40,521 nt of DNA from Candidatus Iainarchaeum andersonii SCGC AAA011-E11 (GCA_000402355.1 AQRS01000035.1:1-40521); one strand, 5' to 3'; shown: positions 6,934 through 16,511, counted from the first letter of the stretch. Program-made: numbers and translations. The notes: generated from the letters alone by a model not told the origin.

Positions 6934-8715
6934 ATGCCTGTTGACCTCGGAGTGAAGCTCCTTTTCGATTTGGGGGAAATACTTCTTGCGGCCACTTTGC
7001 TCAATTTTCTCGCGCGCATCCTGAAGCAGCCCCCACTCCTCGCATATATCGTTGCGGGAATATTCATTGGCCCTCTGGGCATCGGTTCCCTTGGCATGAG
7101 CTTTCAGGGCATTCCGCTCGGCGTAACGACAACCGAAGAAATCCTGATTCTCTCCGAGCTGGGGGTCGCCTTCCTGCTATTTTCAGTGGGAATCGAATCC
7201 GATTTTTCAAAGCTCTCACAGCTCGGGAAACTGGTGGCAATCGGTTCCGTGCTCCAGGTGGCGCTCACCGCTTTTCTGGTTTTTGTATTTAACTCCGTTT
7301 TCGGGTTGTTAAGTTTCGAGCAGTCGGTTTACCTCGGCCTCATTGTGGCCTTCTCCTCGACAACCATAGTGGTGAAGCTGCTTTCAGATTCATACCAGAT
7401 AAACACCCTCCATGGGCGCCTAATGATAGGCTTCCTTTTGGTCCAGGATGTTCTCGTGATACTGGCGCTGCCTCTTCTCGGGAACATTTCAAACCTATTC
7501 ACGCTTTCACTCATTGCGCCTCTCATAATCCAGGTGCTGGTGCTCCTTGCTTTCGCGTTTGTGCTCAACAAGTACGTTTACCCCAAGGTTTTCGGCTTCG
7601 CCTCGCACTCCGATGAGCTGTTCTTCCTCTCCGCACTGAGCTCGGTGTTCATTTTCATATTCATTTCGTACATCATGGGCTTCTCGATTGCCGTGGGCGC
7701 GTTCATTGCCGGAGTAACGCTTTCAACCCTGCCTTACAGCACGGAGGTAATGCACAAGATACGCGGCGTCCGCGATTTTCTCGCGACGATTTTCTTTGTG
7801 ACGCTGGGAATACAGATAACACTTTCATTTGCTTCGTTCCCGCTTGGGCTCGCGCTCTTCATTGCCGCGCTCGTGTTCATTTTCAAGCCCGCCATATTCT
7901 ACCTCATAACCCTTCTCAATGGCTATGGCGGGCGAGTAAGCGTGGTTGTGGCGCTCGGCCTCGCGCAAATTTCGGAGTTTTCCTTCATAATCGCGAGCCA
8001 GGGCAAGGCAATACTCGAGCAGACCCCAGGTCTTTACTCCTTCGTGATTCTCATAACCGCGGTTTCAATGGCGCTAACCCCATACCTGATGTCTTATTCG
8101 AACGCAATCTATGGCGCCCTTGATTTGTTCGTGAGGCGCTTTGCCCCTTCCGCAAAAAAATCTGTTCTGCTCCACGCAAGGATAAGCGAACTCGAAGCCG
8201 TTCCCCAAGGGCTTAAAAACCACATACTGATTTTCGGCGGCGGCCTCGTGGGCTCAGGCATTGCCTCTGTTCTGCACGGAAAACACAATCTCATAGTGAT
8301 TGACAACGATTCAGAAGTGGTTTGGGGCAACCTCCAGAAAGGCATTAAATCCGTTTACGGTTCTGCGGACAACGAGGAGCTCTGGAGGAAGCTGAACATT
8401 GAAAAGGCCGAGGTTCTCGTGATAGCTATTCCGCGTGCAAAGGACGCTTTCTCGCTGGTTGAATACGCGAAAAAAGTGAATCCGGAAATACCTGTTTTTG
8501 CGAGGGCGCGCTACTTCAAGGACTCCAGAACGCTTTACGAAAAGGGCGCGGATTTCGTCATAATGCCGCACGTCATTGGCAGCAACGTTTTCGTGCAGAA
8601 AATAGCCGAGTACCTGAGAACCGGGAACATAAACAACATCAGGAATTACCAGACAGAATTCATGTCCTACCTCGAGGAAAGGGCGAAGGAAGAAAGGCCT
8701 GCGCTTTTTTCATGA
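6934..8715 (+). CDS. Kef-type K+/H+ antiporter with TrkA-N (RCK) domain
   Basis: A 593-residue two-domain protein. Residues about 5-390 form a Na+/H+ exchanger (CPA2) membrane domain with some 12 helices; LLFSVGIE, SSTTIVVKLL and LAQISEFSFIIASQG are typical Kef/KefB segments. After a short linker, residues about 425-545 form a Rossmann-fold TrkA-N domain starting HILIFGGGLVGSG, with an acidic residue after beta-2 (IVIDND) as expected for NAD(H) binding. There is no TrkA-C domain. It likely exchanges potassium for protons under nucleotide control. It starts at ATG 6934 and is transcribed alone. Confidence 0.92.
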   Translation: MPVDLGVKLLFDLGEILLAATLLNFLARILKQPPLLAYIVAGIFIGPLGIGSLGMSFQGIPLGVTTTEEILILSELGVAFLLFSVGIESDFSKLSQLGKLVAIGSVLQVALTAFLVFVFNSVFGLLSFEQSVYLGLIVAFSSTTIVVKLLSDSYQINTLHGRLMIGFLLVQDVLVILALPLLGNISNLFTLSLIAPLIIQVLVLLAFAFVLNKYVYPKVFGFASHSDELFFLSALSSVFIFIFISYIMGFSIAVGAFIAGVTLSTLPYSTEVMHKIRGVRDFLATIFFVTLGIQITLSFASFPLGLALFIAALVFIFKPAIFYLITLLNGYGGRVSVVVALGLAQISEFSFIIASQGKAILEQTPGLYSFVILITAVSMALTPYLMSYSNAIYGALDLFVRRFAPSAKKSVLLHARISELEAVPQGLKNHILIFGGGLVGSGIASVLHGKHNLIVIDNDSEVVWGNLQKGIKSVYGSADNEELWRKLNIEKAEVLVIAIPRAKDAFSLVEYAKKVNPEIPVFARARYFKDSRTLYEKGADFVIMPHVIGSNVFVQKIAEYLRTGNINNIRNYQTEFMSYLEERAKEERPALFS

Positions 8716-8949
8716 ATAGATTACCGAAAAGTGATTAATATAGGTTTTCAGGGCCAATGGGCGCTTCCCCCACACCATTATTTTGGCATTTCCTGCTTAT
8801 TTGTGCCGTTGGCCAAACCACACCTTAAAAAACATTTTCACCCCATTTCGTTGCATGACGCAAAGAAGGGATTTACAAATCCTCGTTTAGTGAAACCCGT
8901 TCCGGTTTCGTTTATGCTAGGTTCTTTGCGCTTTTTCTGGTGATGCCTT
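8716..8949. other. Intergenic stretch upstream of leuA
   Basis: No convincing gene is seen in these 234 nt. A small hairpin (GAAACC-CGTTCC-GGTTTC, about 8891-8908) lies about 45 nt before leuA. A TTTATG box near 8911 could be the leuA promoter. A 70-codon GTG-start frame exists but has no supporting features. Confidence 0.4.
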
Positions 8950-10464
8950 TTGGCTGAATATGTTCAGGTTATGGACACTACTCTGCGAGACGGCGAGCAG
9001 ACGCGCGGCATGTCATTTTCCGCAGAGGAAAAACTCTCCATTGCAAAGCTGTTGCTCAAGGAAGTCAAGGTAGACAGGATAGAGGTCGCTTCCGCGCGCG
9101 TAAGCCAAGGCGAAAAAGAATCCGTGAAAGCCATTTGCGCCTGGGCAAAAAACGAAGGCCTGCTCGAACGCGTCGAGGTCCTGGCTTTTGTGGACGAGGC
9201 GAGCATTGACTGGGCATTTGAAGCAGGCTGCAGGACAATCAATTTGCTTGCAAAGGGCTCGAAAAGGCACTGCGAACTCCAGCTGCGCAAAAAGCCCGAG
9301 GAGCATTATGCGGATGCGGAGCGCGTGATAAAATACGCGAAAGGAAAAGGCATGGCAGTAAATGTTTACCTCGAGGACTGGAGCAACGGCATCAAGGATT
9401 CAAAGGAATATGTTTTCGCTTTCACGAAGCGCCTCAAAAAAGCCGGAATTAACAGGCTCCTCCTCCCCGACACTTTGGGAGTTCTAGATCCGTTGCAGAC
9501 GCAAAAATTCGTTGCCGAAATGAAAAAAGTCATTCCGCTGGCGCAATGCGATTTCCACGGCCACAACGATTATGGTTTGGGCACTGCCAATGCGCTCGTT
9601 GCCGTGCAGGAAGGCGTTGCCGGCGTGCATTGCACCGTGAACGGCCTGGGCGAAAGGACAGGCAACTCCATTCTCGCGGAAGTAGTTGCCGCAATCAACG
9701 ACAAAACAGGTTGCAAATGCGGTGTTGATGAGTCAGCATTGGTGAGGGCAAGCAAGTACATAGAACGAGTTTCCGGCAAAAAACTTCCGGACAACAAGCC
9801 GATTGTCGGCGATGACGTTTTCACTCAAACAGCTGGCATACACGCGGACGGGGACATAAAGGGAAACCTATACGTGAACCCGCTTACTCCGGAAAGGTTC
9901 GGGAGGAAACGCGAATACGCACTCGGAAAACTCAGCGGCAAGAGCAGCCTCGAGCAGAACCTCAAGGAACTGCACATAGAGCTCACTCCTGAACAAAAAA
10001 AGCTCGTGCTCGCGCGCGTCGTTGAGTTGGGGGACAAGAAAGAGACATTAACTCCGGAGGACCTGCCTTTCATAATTTCCGATGTGCTCAAGACCCCGCT
10101 TGAAAAAAAGGCCGAAATACTCGAGTGCAAGGTTTTCTCGACTTTCAACGGCAGGCCAAAGGCCTCGCTCAGGATAAGGCTTGGCGAAAAAACCATTTCA
10201 GAGGAATCTGAAGGAGACGGGGGCTATGACGCGTTCATGCAGTGCCTCAAGCTCGCCTGCTCCGAACTCAACCTTAAACTCCCGGAGCTCACGGATTATT
10301 CCGTGAGAATACCCCCCGGCGGCAAAACAGATGCAATAGTCGAGGCAACCATAACCTGGCGCTCGAACACAAAGGAATTCCGCACAATAGGTGTTGACTC
10401 GGACCAGGTCATGGCCGCGGTAAAGGCAACTGAAAAAATGCTCAACCTGATTATGTTGAAGTGA
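8950..10464 (+). CDS. leuA: 2-isopropylmalate synthase, bacterial (Bacteroidetes-like) type
   Basis: A DRE-TIM metallolyase of 504 residues that condenses acetyl-CoA with a 2-oxo acid, most likely 2-oxoisovalerate in leucine synthesis. The catalytic/metal motifs are MDTTLRDGEQ near the N-terminus, DFHGHNDYGLG and VNGLGERTGN. The region QTAGIHADGD follows, and the last ~120 residues form the LeuA allosteric domain. From memory, phrases such as IEVASARVSQGE, VYLEDWSNG and the FGRKREYALGK stretch are close to the Bacteroidetes-type enzyme and not to archaeal LeuA. A citramalate or homocitrate synthase role cannot be fully excluded. The TTG start at 8950 is supported by GGTGA 6-10 nt upstream. 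leuC and leuD lie 8 kb downstream. Confidence 0.85.
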   Translation: MAEYVQVMDTTLRDGEQTRGMSFSAEEKLSIAKLLLKEVKVDRIEVASARVSQGEKESVKAICAWAKNEGLLERVEVLAFVDEASIDWAFEAGCRTINLLAKGSKRHCELQLRKKPEEHYADAERVIKYAKGKGMAVNVYLEDWSNGIKDSKEYVFAFTKRLKKAGINRLLLPDTLGVLDPLQTQKFVAEMKKVIPLAQCDFHGHNDYGLGTANALVAVQEGVAGVHCTVNGLGERTGNSILAEVVAAINDKTGCKCGVDESALVRASKYIERVSGKKLPDNKPIVGDDVFTQTAGIHADGDIKGNLYVNPLTPERFGRKREYALGKLSGKSSLEQNLKELHIELTPEQKKLVLARVVELGDKKETLTPEDLPFIISDVLKTPLEKKAEILECKVFSTFNGRPKASLRIRLGEKTISEESEGDGGYDAFMQCLKLACSELNLKLPELTDYSVRIPPGGKTDAIVEATITWRSNTKEFRTIGVDSDQVMAAVKATEKMLNLIMLK

Positions 10465-10604
10465 CCATGCAGCCTTTTAAGCTTTCCCGAGCATAACTTC
10501 ATTTTTAGGATGAAGAAATTTTGTTTCCTTTCAGGCTTTCGCCCTTTTTCTTTGCATAATTTTTCCCGTCCTTTCTTTTCCTTGCCTCTTGAGAGGTGCT
10601 TTGC

Positions 10605-11675
10605 TTGAACGCAAAATTGGTGCTCGAGGACGGCACAACCTTCCAAGGAACCTCTTTCGGCTTCGAGGCCTCGACTTCAGGAGAAGTGGTCTTCAATACC
10701 GGCATGGTGGGTTACAATGAGAGCCTGACAGACCCGAGCTATTGCGGCCAGATACTCTGCCTCACCTATCCATTGGTCGGGAATTATGGCGTGCCGAAAA
10801 AAATCCTCGAAAACGGCCTGATAACTAGTTTCGAGTCGCACAAAATCCACGTGCGCGGTTTAGTAGTCGTTGATTATTCCGAAAACTATTCGCACCACTC
10901 TGCCATTGAATCCCTTTCCGACTGGCTCAAGCGCGAAAAAATCCCCGCAATAACCGGCGTCGACGTGCGCTCTCTTACGAAAATCCTGCGCGAGAAAGGA
11001 ACAATGCTCGGAAAAATAATTGTTGATGAGCAAGATACCGCGCTTTACGACCCGAACAAAGAGAACATTGTCGAGGACGTGAGCATCCACAAGCCAATCA
11101 CTTACGGAAAGGCGCGCAAAAAAGTCGTGCTCATTGACTGCGGCGCAAAAAACAACATCATTGTGTCCCTCTTGAAAAGAAACGTTTCAGTGATTCGCGT
11201 CCCTTGGGATTACGATTTCCTTGCAAAAGAAAACAAAATGGATTTTGACGGCCTGCTGATAAGCAACGGCCCCGGCGACCCGAAGACGTGCGTTCCAACG
11301 ATAAAAAACATTGCTTCGGCGCTCGAAAAGGAAATCCCGACATTCGGCATTTGCCTCGGCAACCAATTGCTCGCGCTCGCGGCAGGCGCCGACACCTACA
11401 AATTGAAGTACGGGCATCGCGGCCAGAACCAGCCGGCCTACATTGTGGGCACCAAGAAGTGTTTCATCACTTCCCAGAACCACGGTTTCGCGGTGGACGA
11501 AAAAACCCTCCCGAAAGCCTGGGAGCCGTGGATGCGCAACGCGAACGACGACACGAACGAGGGAATCAGGCACAAAACAAAGCCCTTTTTCTCGGTGCAG
11601 TTCCACCCTGAAGCGAACCCCGGGCCGCGCGACACCGCATTTCTGTTTGACGATTTTCTGAAGGTGCTGAAGTGA
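10605..11675 (+). CDS. carA: Carbamoyl-phosphate synthase, small (glutaminase) subunit
   Basis: It hydrolyses glutamine and channels ammonia to CarB for carbamoyl phosphate, the precursor of pyrimidines and arginine. The N-terminal CPSase_sm domain begins LVLEDGTTFQGTSFG. The class I amidotransferase domain carries the nucleophile in GICLGNQLLA and the His-Glu pair in QFHPEANPGP. The start is TTG at 10605, directly after GAGGTG (10593-10598) at 6-nt spacing, a Shine-Dalgarno pattern repeated in this genome. A GTG at 10596 would be part of that site. Length (356 residues) is normal. carA overlaps carB by 4 nt. Confidence 0.95.
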   Translation: MNAKLVLEDGTTFQGTSFGFEASTSGEVVFNTGMVGYNESLTDPSYCGQILCLTYPLVGNYGVPKKILENGLITSFESHKIHVRGLVVVDYSENYSHHSAIESLSDWLKREKIPAITGVDVRSLTKILREKGTMLGKIIVDEQDTALYDPNKENIVEDVSIHKPITYGKARKKVVLIDCGAKNNIIVSLLKRNVSVIRVPWDYDFLAKENKMDFDGLLISNGPGDPKTCVPTIKNIASALEKEIPTFGICLGNQLLALAAGADTYKLKYGHRGQNQPAYIVGTKKCFITSQNHGFAVDEKTLPKAWEPWMRNANDDTNEGIRHKTKPFFSVQFHPEANPGPRDTAFLFDDFLKVLK

Positions 11676-14600
11676 CCACTATGAAAACCGAGATTTCCAA
11701 ACCAAAAAAAATTTTGATCCTCGGTTCTGGCGCCCTGCAGATCGGACAGGCAGGGGAATTTGATTACTCCGGAAGCCAAGCGATTAAAGCGCTGAAGGAA
11801 GAAGGCATCGAGGTTGTTGTAATCAACCCGAACATTGCGACCGTGCAGACCTCCAAAGGGTTCGCGGACAAGGTTTATTTTTTGCCAGTCACGGTGAATT
11901 TCGTTGAAAGGGTGATTGAAAAGGAAAAGCCGCAGGGGATTTTGCTTTCGTTTGGCGGACAAACAGCCTTGAATTGTGGCCTTGAGCTCGAAAGGAAAGG
12001 CATCCTGAAAAAGCACGGCGTCAAAGTGCTCGGAACCCCTGTGAAAAGCATAGAGCTTACCGAAGACAGGGGCTTGTTCAAAAAGGAACTACTGAGAATC
12101 GGCGTGAAAACCCCGGAATCAAGCGCTGTTAAGTCAGTCAAGGATGCGCTGAAGGCCGCCAAAAAAATCGGTTACCCTGTAATGGTGCGCGCCGCCTTTG
12201 CATTGGGGGGCAAAGGAAGCGGCATCGCCGATAATGAGGAAACACTGAAAGAAATGGCGGAGCAGGCATTCAAATCCGTGCCGCAGCTTCTCATTGAAGA
12301 ATGCCTTTCAGGCTGGAAAGAAATTGAGTATGAGGTTGTAAGGGATTGCGAGGACAACTGCATAACCGTTTGTAATATGGAGAACTTTGATCCTCTTGGC
12401 ATTCACACCGGCGAATCCATTGTTGTTGCGCCTTCACAGACACTCAACAACAGCGAGTACCACATGCTCCGCGAAGTCTCGATAAATGTAATTCGCGAGC
12501 TAGGAATTGTAGGGGAATGCAACATACAGTTCGCTTTGGATCCGAAGAGCGAGGAATACAGGGTTATTGAAGTGAATGCGCGCCTCTCAAGAAGCTCCGC
12601 GCTCGCTTCAAAAGCGACAGGATACCCGCTCGCGTTTGTGGCGGCAAAGCTCGCGCTCGGTTACACTCTTCTGGATTTGCAGAACTCAATCACCAAAAAA
12701 ACCAAGGCATGCTTCGAACCTGCCTTGGATTACATTGTGGTGAAGATTCCGCGCTGGGATTTGAAAAAGTTCCGCAATGTTTCAAGGAGAATAGGAACTG
12801 AAATGAAAAGCGTCGGCGAAGTAATGGCAATTGGAAAAACATTCGAGGAAGCAATGCAAAAGGCTTTGAGAATGCTTCACATCGGCATGTACGGCCTCGT
12901 GGGGAACAAGATTGAGATAACGAAGCTTGCGCATGCCGTTCGTTATCCGACTGATGAAAGGGTTTTTGCGATTGTCGAGGCAATGAAGAAAAATGTTTCA
13001 ATAAAAAAGATACACGCCGCCTCGAAAATCGACAAGTGGTTCCTTTACAAAATAAAAAACGTGGTTGAAACGAGGAATGAAATCCAGAAATATTCCATTG
13101 AAGATATCCCGACAGAACTTCTTCTCAAGGCAAAGAAGCAGGGCTTCTCCGACAAGCAGATAGCAATGATTATCGGCATTGAAAGCGAGGAAAAAATCCG
13201 CGCAAAAAGGAAAGCCCTCGGAATGACCCCATTCGTGAGGCAAATCGACACGCTTGCCGCGGAATACCCTGCGCAAACCAATTACCTTTACCTTACCTAC
13301 AATTCGGAGCACGACGACATTGATTTCAAGGATTCAAAATCCGCAATCATTTTGGGTTCAGGCGCGTACAGGATAGGAAGTTCGGTTGAGTTCGATTACT
13401 GCTGTGTTTCCTGCGCAAAAACGCTTTCCGCGCAGGGCATCAAAACCATAATGATTAATTATAACCCGGAGACCGTTTCAACGGATTATGATGAGTGCGA
13501 CAGGCTTTACTTCGATGAACTGAGCTTTGAAACCGTTGCCGACATTTACGAAAAAGAAAATCCTGAAGGGATTGTGGTTTCAATGGGCGGCCAGATTCCC
13601 AACAACCTTGCGTTGAAACTTCACAAATCCGGCTTCAAAGTTCTCGGAACTTCTCCCGAGGACATTGACCGTGCGGAAGACCGGCACAAATTCTCGAAGC
13701 TCTGTGATTCCATGCAGATTCCTCAGCCGGAATGGGCTGAGGTTGATTCAATGCAGAAGGCCGAGGCGTTTGCCAAAAAAGTTTCTTATCCAGTGCTAAT
13801 ACGGCCTTCTTATGTTTTGAGCGGACAGGCAATGGCTGTTGCTTTCAATGATTCCGAACTCGAACAGTACCTTGAAGCGGCCACCTCGCTGAGCAAGGAG
13901 TATCCTGTTGTTGTGAGCAAATTCATCCTGAATGCCCGAGAAATCGAGGTGGATGCCGTTGCCTCAAAAGGCGAAATAGTGTGCTCCGTTGTTTCCGAGC
14001 ATGTCGAGAACGCGGGCGTCCATTCAGGAGACGCAACCATGGTGCTCCCGGCGCAAAAAACGTATCTCGAAACAGTGCGAAGAATGGAGGACATAACAAA
14101 AAAGCTGGCTAAAGGCCTCAATATTTCAGGCCCATTCAACATACAGTTCATTGCACAGAACAATGAAGTGAAAGTGATTGAATGCAACCTCCGTGCTTCG
14201 CGCTCATTCCCATTTGTCTCGAAGGTTACAGGGGTTAATTTCCTTGAGGCCGCGACAAAATCAATTTTGGGCCAGAAGCTAACAAAAATCCCGAATAACA
14301 CAATGGATTTGGGCCATGTCGGGGTCAAGGCACCGCAGTTCTCATTCGGCAGATTGAAAGGAGCCGACCCTGTTTCAGGCGTTGAAATGGCTTCAACCGG
14401 CGAGGTTGCATGCATAGGAACAACCTTCGAGGACGCGTTTTTGAAGGCAATGCTAAGCACAGGCTACCCAATCCCGAAAAAAAATATTCTGCTCTCGCTC
14501 ACAGGCGATGCGAACCGCCAGAAGCTCCTCGAAGAGGCAAAGGCCATTCACGCAAAAGGTTATGCCATTTACGCGACGGAACACACCGCTGAATTTTTGG

Positions 14601-14881
14601 CCGAAAACGGAGTGAATTACTTAAAGGTTTTCAAGCTGCATGAAAAGAAATCCCCGAATGTTCTTGAGCTCCTTCACAAAGGCAAGCTCGACCTGGCAAT
14701 AATAGTTGCGGATCCATTCAGGCAGATTGCAACCGATCCAAAGTATGATGTGCGCCGCGCGGTTGTTGATTACAACGTTCCCTTGATTACCAACCTGCAG
14801 GTCGCATCAGCATTCCTTGATGCAATCGTGAAAAAGAAGGAAAGCGACCTTGAAGTGATGAGCTGGCAGGAATACCTATAA
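11672..14881 (+). CDS. carB: Carbamoyl-phosphate synthase, large subunit
   Basis: A full-length 1069-residue synthetase with the internal duplication intact. The first half (carboxyphosphate domain) starts ILGSGALQIGQAGEFDYSGS; the second (carbamate kinase domain) starts near residue 563 with AIILGSGAYRIGSSVEFDYC. Each half contains an ATP-grasp domain. The last ~140 residues form the MGS-like regulatory domain. It combines bicarbonate, two ATP and ammonia from CarA. The GTG at 11672 overlaps the carA stop (GTGA), with AAGGTG 5 nt upstream; an ATG at 11681 is the alternative. Its 3' end overlaps the convergent gene at 14876 by 6 nt. Confidence 0.97.
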   Translation: MTTMKTEISKPKKILILGSGALQIGQAGEFDYSGSQAIKALKEEGIEVVVINPNIATVQTSKGFADKVYFLPVTVNFVERVIEKEKPQGILLSFGGQTALNCGLELERKGILKKHGVKVLGTPVKSIELTEDRGLFKKELLRIGVKTPESSAVKSVKDALKAAKKIGYPVMVRAAFALGGKGSGIADNEETLKEMAEQAFKSVPQLLIEECLSGWKEIEYEVVRDCEDNCITVCNMENFDPLGIHTGESIVVAPSQTLNNSEYHMLREVSINVIRELGIVGECNIQFALDPKSEEYRVIEVNARLSRSSALASKATGYPLAFVAAKLALGYTLLDLQNSITKKTKACFEPALDYIVVKIPRWDLKKFRNVSRRIGTEMKSVGEVMAIGKTFEEAMQKALRMLHIGMYGLVGNKIEITKLAHAVRYPTDERVFAIVEAMKKNVSIKKIHAASKIDKWFLYKIKNVVETRNEIQKYSIEDIPTELLLKAKKQGFSDKQIAMIIGIESEEKIRAKRKALGMTPFVRQIDTLAAEYPAQTNYLYLTYNSEHDDIDFKDSKSAIILGSGAYRIGSSVEFDYCCVSCAKTLSAQGIKTIMINYNPETVSTDYDECDRLYFDELSFETVADIYEKENPEGIVVSMGGQIPNNLALKLHKSGFKVLGTSPEDIDRAEDRHKFSKLCDSMQIPQPEWAEVDSMQKAEAFAKKVSYPVLIRPSYVLSGQAMAVAFNDSELEQYLEAATSLSKEYPVVVSKFILNAREIEVDAVASKGEIVCSVVSEHVENAGVHSGDATMVLPAQKTYLETVRRMEDITKKLAKGLNISGPFNIQFIAQNNEVKVIECNLRASRSFPFVSKVTGVNFLEAATKSILGQKLTKIPNNTMDLGHVGVKAPQFSFGRLKGADPVSGVEMASTGEVACIGTTFEDAFLKAMLSTGYPIPKKNILLSLTGDANRQKLLEEAKAIHAKGYAIYATEHTAEFLAENGVNYLKVFKLHEKKSPNVLELLHKGKLDLAIIVADPFRQIATDPKYDVRRAVVDYNVPLITNLQVASAFLDAIVKKKESDLEVMSWQEYL

Positions 14882-15610
14882 TCCTCCGCGTGTCACTATA
14901 TCATCTTTATCTAGGCTACTAGGTCGTGAGTCGATTATCGTTAGCATATCAGTATCATCATCATATATGATGTTTGTTGGCCCTTTATCCGCAATTACGC
15001 CCTCGGTTGCATCATATATTTTTTTCAATCTGTCATTAATATATCTAGGGGCCTCTCCTATAGGGATATCAAAAAGTAGTTTTCCTCTCACGAAATCTGT
15101 TACCAAAAAAGATTTTTCCCCTTCAGTCCATGCCAGGTGATATCCAACTACCTTAACGGTTTTAATGCGACGAACTGCTGTCATCGCTCTTTTTAGGGCC
15201 TGTATTTGAGCTTCAGCCAAGTCCCATTCCGGCTTGAATTTCTTTCCTTGGCTTCCGGGCCACTGCTCTTTTACAAAAAGGATTTTTGGTTTAAAAGTTC
15301 CTACTATGACCCTGTAAATTCTCGTTGATACCTCGCCTGTTTTACTTATACCTTTTACTGTCATATTTCCAATCCTGACTTTTCCTTTTCCGGATAAAAT
15401 TTGTTTTCTGGCTTCCATGAAATCCAGAATTATTCCGGGGTGCTTTCTGAGCCAGCTCCTAAAATATGGCGTGTATGTCAAACGCCTGTCAAACTTTGTG
15501 GCATGCGGGGTATAAACCGTGGTTCTTTCGGCGCCTCTGACTGTGGTGGAATGCACTTCAGTCCTTTCGCCTTTTCGAGGCCAAAAAGGCAATCTGAATG
15601 GAAGTCCCAT
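14876..15610 (-). CDS. Orphan protein with protein-kinase-like motifs
   Basis: A 244-residue protein I do not recognise as a named family. The order of motifs suggests a divergent protein-kinase-like fold: a lysine-bearing strand (KILFVKE), a helix with Glu (DLAEAQIQALK), a hinge-like strand (FLVTDFVRG), then D-K-G-P-T-N in a catalytic-loop position and LTIIDSRP where the metal-binding Asp would lie. The first ~40 residues contain FWPRK and HSTT patterns shared with the orphan at 20762-21418. The leaderless promoter box CTATTAAAC is at 15632-15640. The gene is convergent with carB and overlaps its last 6 nt. Codon use is more AT-rich than its neighbours, suggesting later acquisition. Confidence 0.7.
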   Translation of the reverse strand: MGLPFRLPFWPRKGERTEVHSTTVRGAERTTVYTPHATKFDRRLTYTPYFRSWLRKHPGIILDFMEARKQILSGKGKVRIGNMTVKGISKTGEVSTRIYRVIVGTFKPKILFVKEQWPGSQGKKFKPEWDLAEAQIQALKRAMTAVRRIKTVKVVGYHLAWTEGEKSFLVTDFVRGKLLFDIPIGEAPRYINDRLKKIYDATEGVIADKGPTNIIYDDDTDMLTIIDSRPSSLDKDDIVTRGGL

Positions 15611-15631
15611 GAAAGAATTAAGGCTATCTAA

Positions 15632-15640
15632 CTATTAAAC
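15632..15640 (-). promoter_or_regulatory. TATA box of the kinase-like orphan
   Basis: On the minus strand it reads GTTTAATAG, centred about 26 nt before the ATG at 15610. Confidence 0.5.
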
Positions 15641-15741
15641 TTTTATATTTATAATTTTCTCCTGCTGGCATTAGCTTTGATTTGCAGTCAATTCTTCCAC
15701 TTTACATTGCATCCGAACGAAGGCTCTTCCTTTACCAAAAC

Positions 15742-15751
15742 CTTTTTTAAG
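15742..15751 (+). promoter_or_regulatory. TATA box of the second ferric-reductase-like gene
   Basis: CTTTTTTAAG is centred about 27 nt before the ATG at 15773 and helps choose that start over longer upstream frames. Confidence 0.5.
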
Positions 15752-15772
15752 AGAAAGAATGGATTTGTAATA

Positions 15773-16507
15773 ATGGACAGCGCGGAACCGCAGAAAAAAG
15801 TCAGCCTGTTCGGCTGGGTGCAGAAGAGCTGGGCATTCAACTTCAAGTTCGTTTTCATTTCGCTCATATTCCTTTTACTGCAGTTCGCAATCCAGTATTA
15901 CTTTTATGTTCCCGGCATCATTGATATGTCCATTGTGAGGGCCCTTGCCTTCTCGGGCGCCACACTCATAGGATTGTCGTTGCTTTCAAGCATAGCCTTC
16001 AAATTCAAGCCGCTGCTCTCAAAATACTCTTTTGTGCGAAAGAATTTAGGCGTAATGGGGTTCATTTTCATTTTCTTCCACGTGATTGCGGCAATCCAAT
16101 TCTATTTTTTCGGAGACCTTTCAAAAGTGTATTTTTCTTTCAATCCCCTTGAGAACCCAATTGTTTTCGGAGCACTTGCTTATCCAATCCTATTCGTGAT
16201 GGCGATTACCTCAATCCAGTGGGTTGAGCACAAAATCGGCGGAACCTGGTGGAAGGCGCTGCACAGGCTTGTTTACTTTGCTTTCCTCTTTATTGTTTTC
16301 CATTTTACCCAGCAGAACCCCGCTGCATTGAACAGCATTCCGGGCTATTTCCTGATTCTGGTGACTGCAGGCGTACTTTTGGGTGAACTTTACTGGTTCT
16401 TTATGGTTTCAAAGCAGAGGCAATTCAAGAACCCGGGCTTCTACATCGGGCTCGCAATAATACTTTTGTACATCATACTGGGCTATCTCGCTTTTTTCGC
16501 GAAATGA
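15773..16507 (+). CDS. Ferric-reductase-like transmembrane haem protein (copy 2)
   Basis: A 244-residue protein with about seven membrane helices, similar in plan to the protein at 5213-5812 but with a longer N-terminus and an extra C-terminal helix. Candidate haem-ligand histidines are H103 (FFHVIAA), H164 (KALHRLVYF) and H177 (IVFHFTQ). The TSIQWVEHKIGGTWWKALHR segment is the typical loop of the ferric reductase-like domain (TSTAKWVEKLGYDNWKNLQR in copy 1). No flavin or NAD(P)H domain is attached. The ATG at 15773 is chosen because of the TATA box about 27 nt upstream; the frame is open further 5' without a good start. Confidence 0.8.
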   Translation: MDSAEPQKKVSLFGWVQKSWAFNFKFVFISLIFLLLQFAIQYYFYVPGIIDMSIVRALAFSGATLIGLSLLSSIAFKFKPLLSKYSFVRKNLGVMGFIFIFFHVIAAIQFYFFGDLSKVYFSFNPLENPIVFGALAYPILFVMAITSIQWVEHKIGGTWWKALHRLVYFAFLFIVFHFTQQNPAALNSIPGYFLILVTAGVLLGELYWFFMVSKQRQFKNPGFYIGLAIILLYIILGYLAFFAK

Positions 16508-16511
16508 AAAG

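Noticed and set aside
8731..8943. 70-codon GTG-start frame upstream of leuA
   Set aside because: No ribosome-binding site, no promoter at the right distance and an unusual His/Pro-rich composition. It is more likely untranslated spacer.
14410..14592. Frames inside carB on either strand
   Set aside because: The large subunit is intact and strongly conserved here; these are shadow frames.
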